Source of the DNA: Arundinibacter roseus
GTDB taxonomy: Bacteria; Bacteroidota; Bacteroidia; Cytophagales; Spirosomataceae
DNA: 64,000 bases
Direction of reading: 5' to 3'
NCBI RefSeq assembly: GCF_004348825.1
Contig: NZ_SMJU01000009.1
Span: 202,114-266,113 of the forward strand
In this document: positions 63,682 to 64,000 of the stretch, one piece after another
How positions within the stretch are numbered: position 1 is the stretch's first letter
How the letters are laid out: the number at the start of each line of letters is the position of its first letter
Program-made: the position numbers and the translations under genes
Notes under the pieces: generated by a model
Told to the model about the DNA's origin: nothing
Database searches by the model: none
Seen by the model: the letters and a program-made list of their open reading frames with translations, nothing else

Positions 63682-64000
63682 TCGGAGAAAACAAAAAAGC
63701 TTCGGAGAAGCGCAATGTTTGTAGAAAACAATAAACACAAACAAAAAAGCTTCGGAGAAGCGCAACGTTTGTAAACAATAAACACAAACAAAAAAGCTTC
63801 GGAGAAGCGCAATGTTTGTAGAAAACAATAAACACAAACAAAAAAGCTTCGGAGAAGCGCAACGTTTGTAGAAAACAATAAACACAAACAAAAAAGCTTC
63901 GGAGAAGCGCAACGTTTGTAGAAAACAATAAACACAAACAAAAAAGCTTCGGAGAAGCGCAACGTTTGTAAACAATAAACACAAACAAAAAAGCTTCGGA
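63682..64000 (-). repeat. Tandem 47/50-bp repeats, array B (at least 7 copies, inverted relative to A)
   Basis: Cores start at 63699, 63749, 63796, 63846, 63896, 63946 and 63993 (cut by the window end), with spacings 50, 47, 50, 50, 50 and 47; the shorter units lack three bases after gttt-gta. Each contains gcttcggagaagc, a 5-bp hairpin with a GGA loop, then gcaaygtttgta. Read on the minus strand the core is nearly identical to array A. Open frames in it arise only because three 50-bp units preserve phase. Confidence 0.92.

Noticed and set aside
63556..63988. Long minus-strand open frames of repeated Cys/Phe/Leu-rich sequence
   Set aside because: They arise from tandem 50-bp repeats read in three phases (three units equal 150 bases) and have no start context or domain.
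63541..64000. Possible CRISPR array
   Set aside because: The whole 47-50 bp unit is repeated with no unique spacers, copies occur in both orientations, and no cas gene is near.

Overview
The window looks like chromosome from a member of the Bacteroidota, most likely order Cytophagales (Spirosomaceae/Cytophagaceae-like). The basis is a set of lineage-typical families: DUF4249 lipoprotein next to a TonB receptor, fused SecDF, helix-hairpin-helix outer-membrane protein, DUF5522 micro-protein, Bacteroidota-type IlvC, few Shine-Dalgarno sites, and promoters matching the Bacteroidota TTTG / TAnnTTTG consensus (best case upstream of rpmB). Base composition is near-balanced. No tRNA, rRNA or CRISPR array was seen.

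Region 1 (1-7.7 kb): the end of a transglutaminase gene, then a minus-strand lipid and ribosome block reading yceD, rpmF, plsX, fabH, efp, accB, accC, plus a NeuD-like acyltransferase and an outer-membrane barrel. Region 2 (7.8-31.4 kb): cell-envelope and metabolic genes: M61 peptidase, 5'-nucleotidase-like lipoprotein, exported GH130 enzyme, YncE-propeller/phosphoesterase fusion, pdhB, a ModF-like ABC ATPase, two amino-acid transporters, SecDF, a vanadium-haloperoxidase-family protein and a SWIM-SNF2 helicase.

Region 3 (31.4-37.7 kb) is the most unusual part. A LytTR regulator lies divergent from an apparent operon of an ECF sigma factor, a membrane-spanning anti-sigma-like TPR protein, a cytoplasmic-looking subtilisin with a long insert, and an exported, membrane-anchored TPR-CHAT (caspase-like) protein. 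Two intact protease active sites are thus linked to a sigma/anti-sigma pair; I infer an envelope-sensing proteolytic signalling module of unknown output.

Region 4 (37.8-51.7 kb): nadC, the HhH outer-membrane protein, the DUF4249/TonB pair, rpmB, DUF5522, rocD, a metalloprotease-MORN fusion, an S41 protease lipoprotein, GlsB-like protein, a quinone oxidoreductase and murQ.

Region 5 (51.7-63 kb): the branched-chain amino acid operon ilvD-ilvB-ilvN-(two membrane glycosyltransferase-like genes)-ilvC, then ilvA and an AraC regulator. A 15-codon leader peptide with consecutive Val-Ile-Leu-Leu codons and mutually exclusive hairpins precedes ilvD, the layout of a classical ribosome-mediated attenuator. 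Region 6 (63-64 kb): an IS200-type Y1 transposase running directly into two oppositely oriented tandem-repeat arrays that are reverse-complement relatives, resembling a REP/RAYT-type arrangement and continuing past the window edge.
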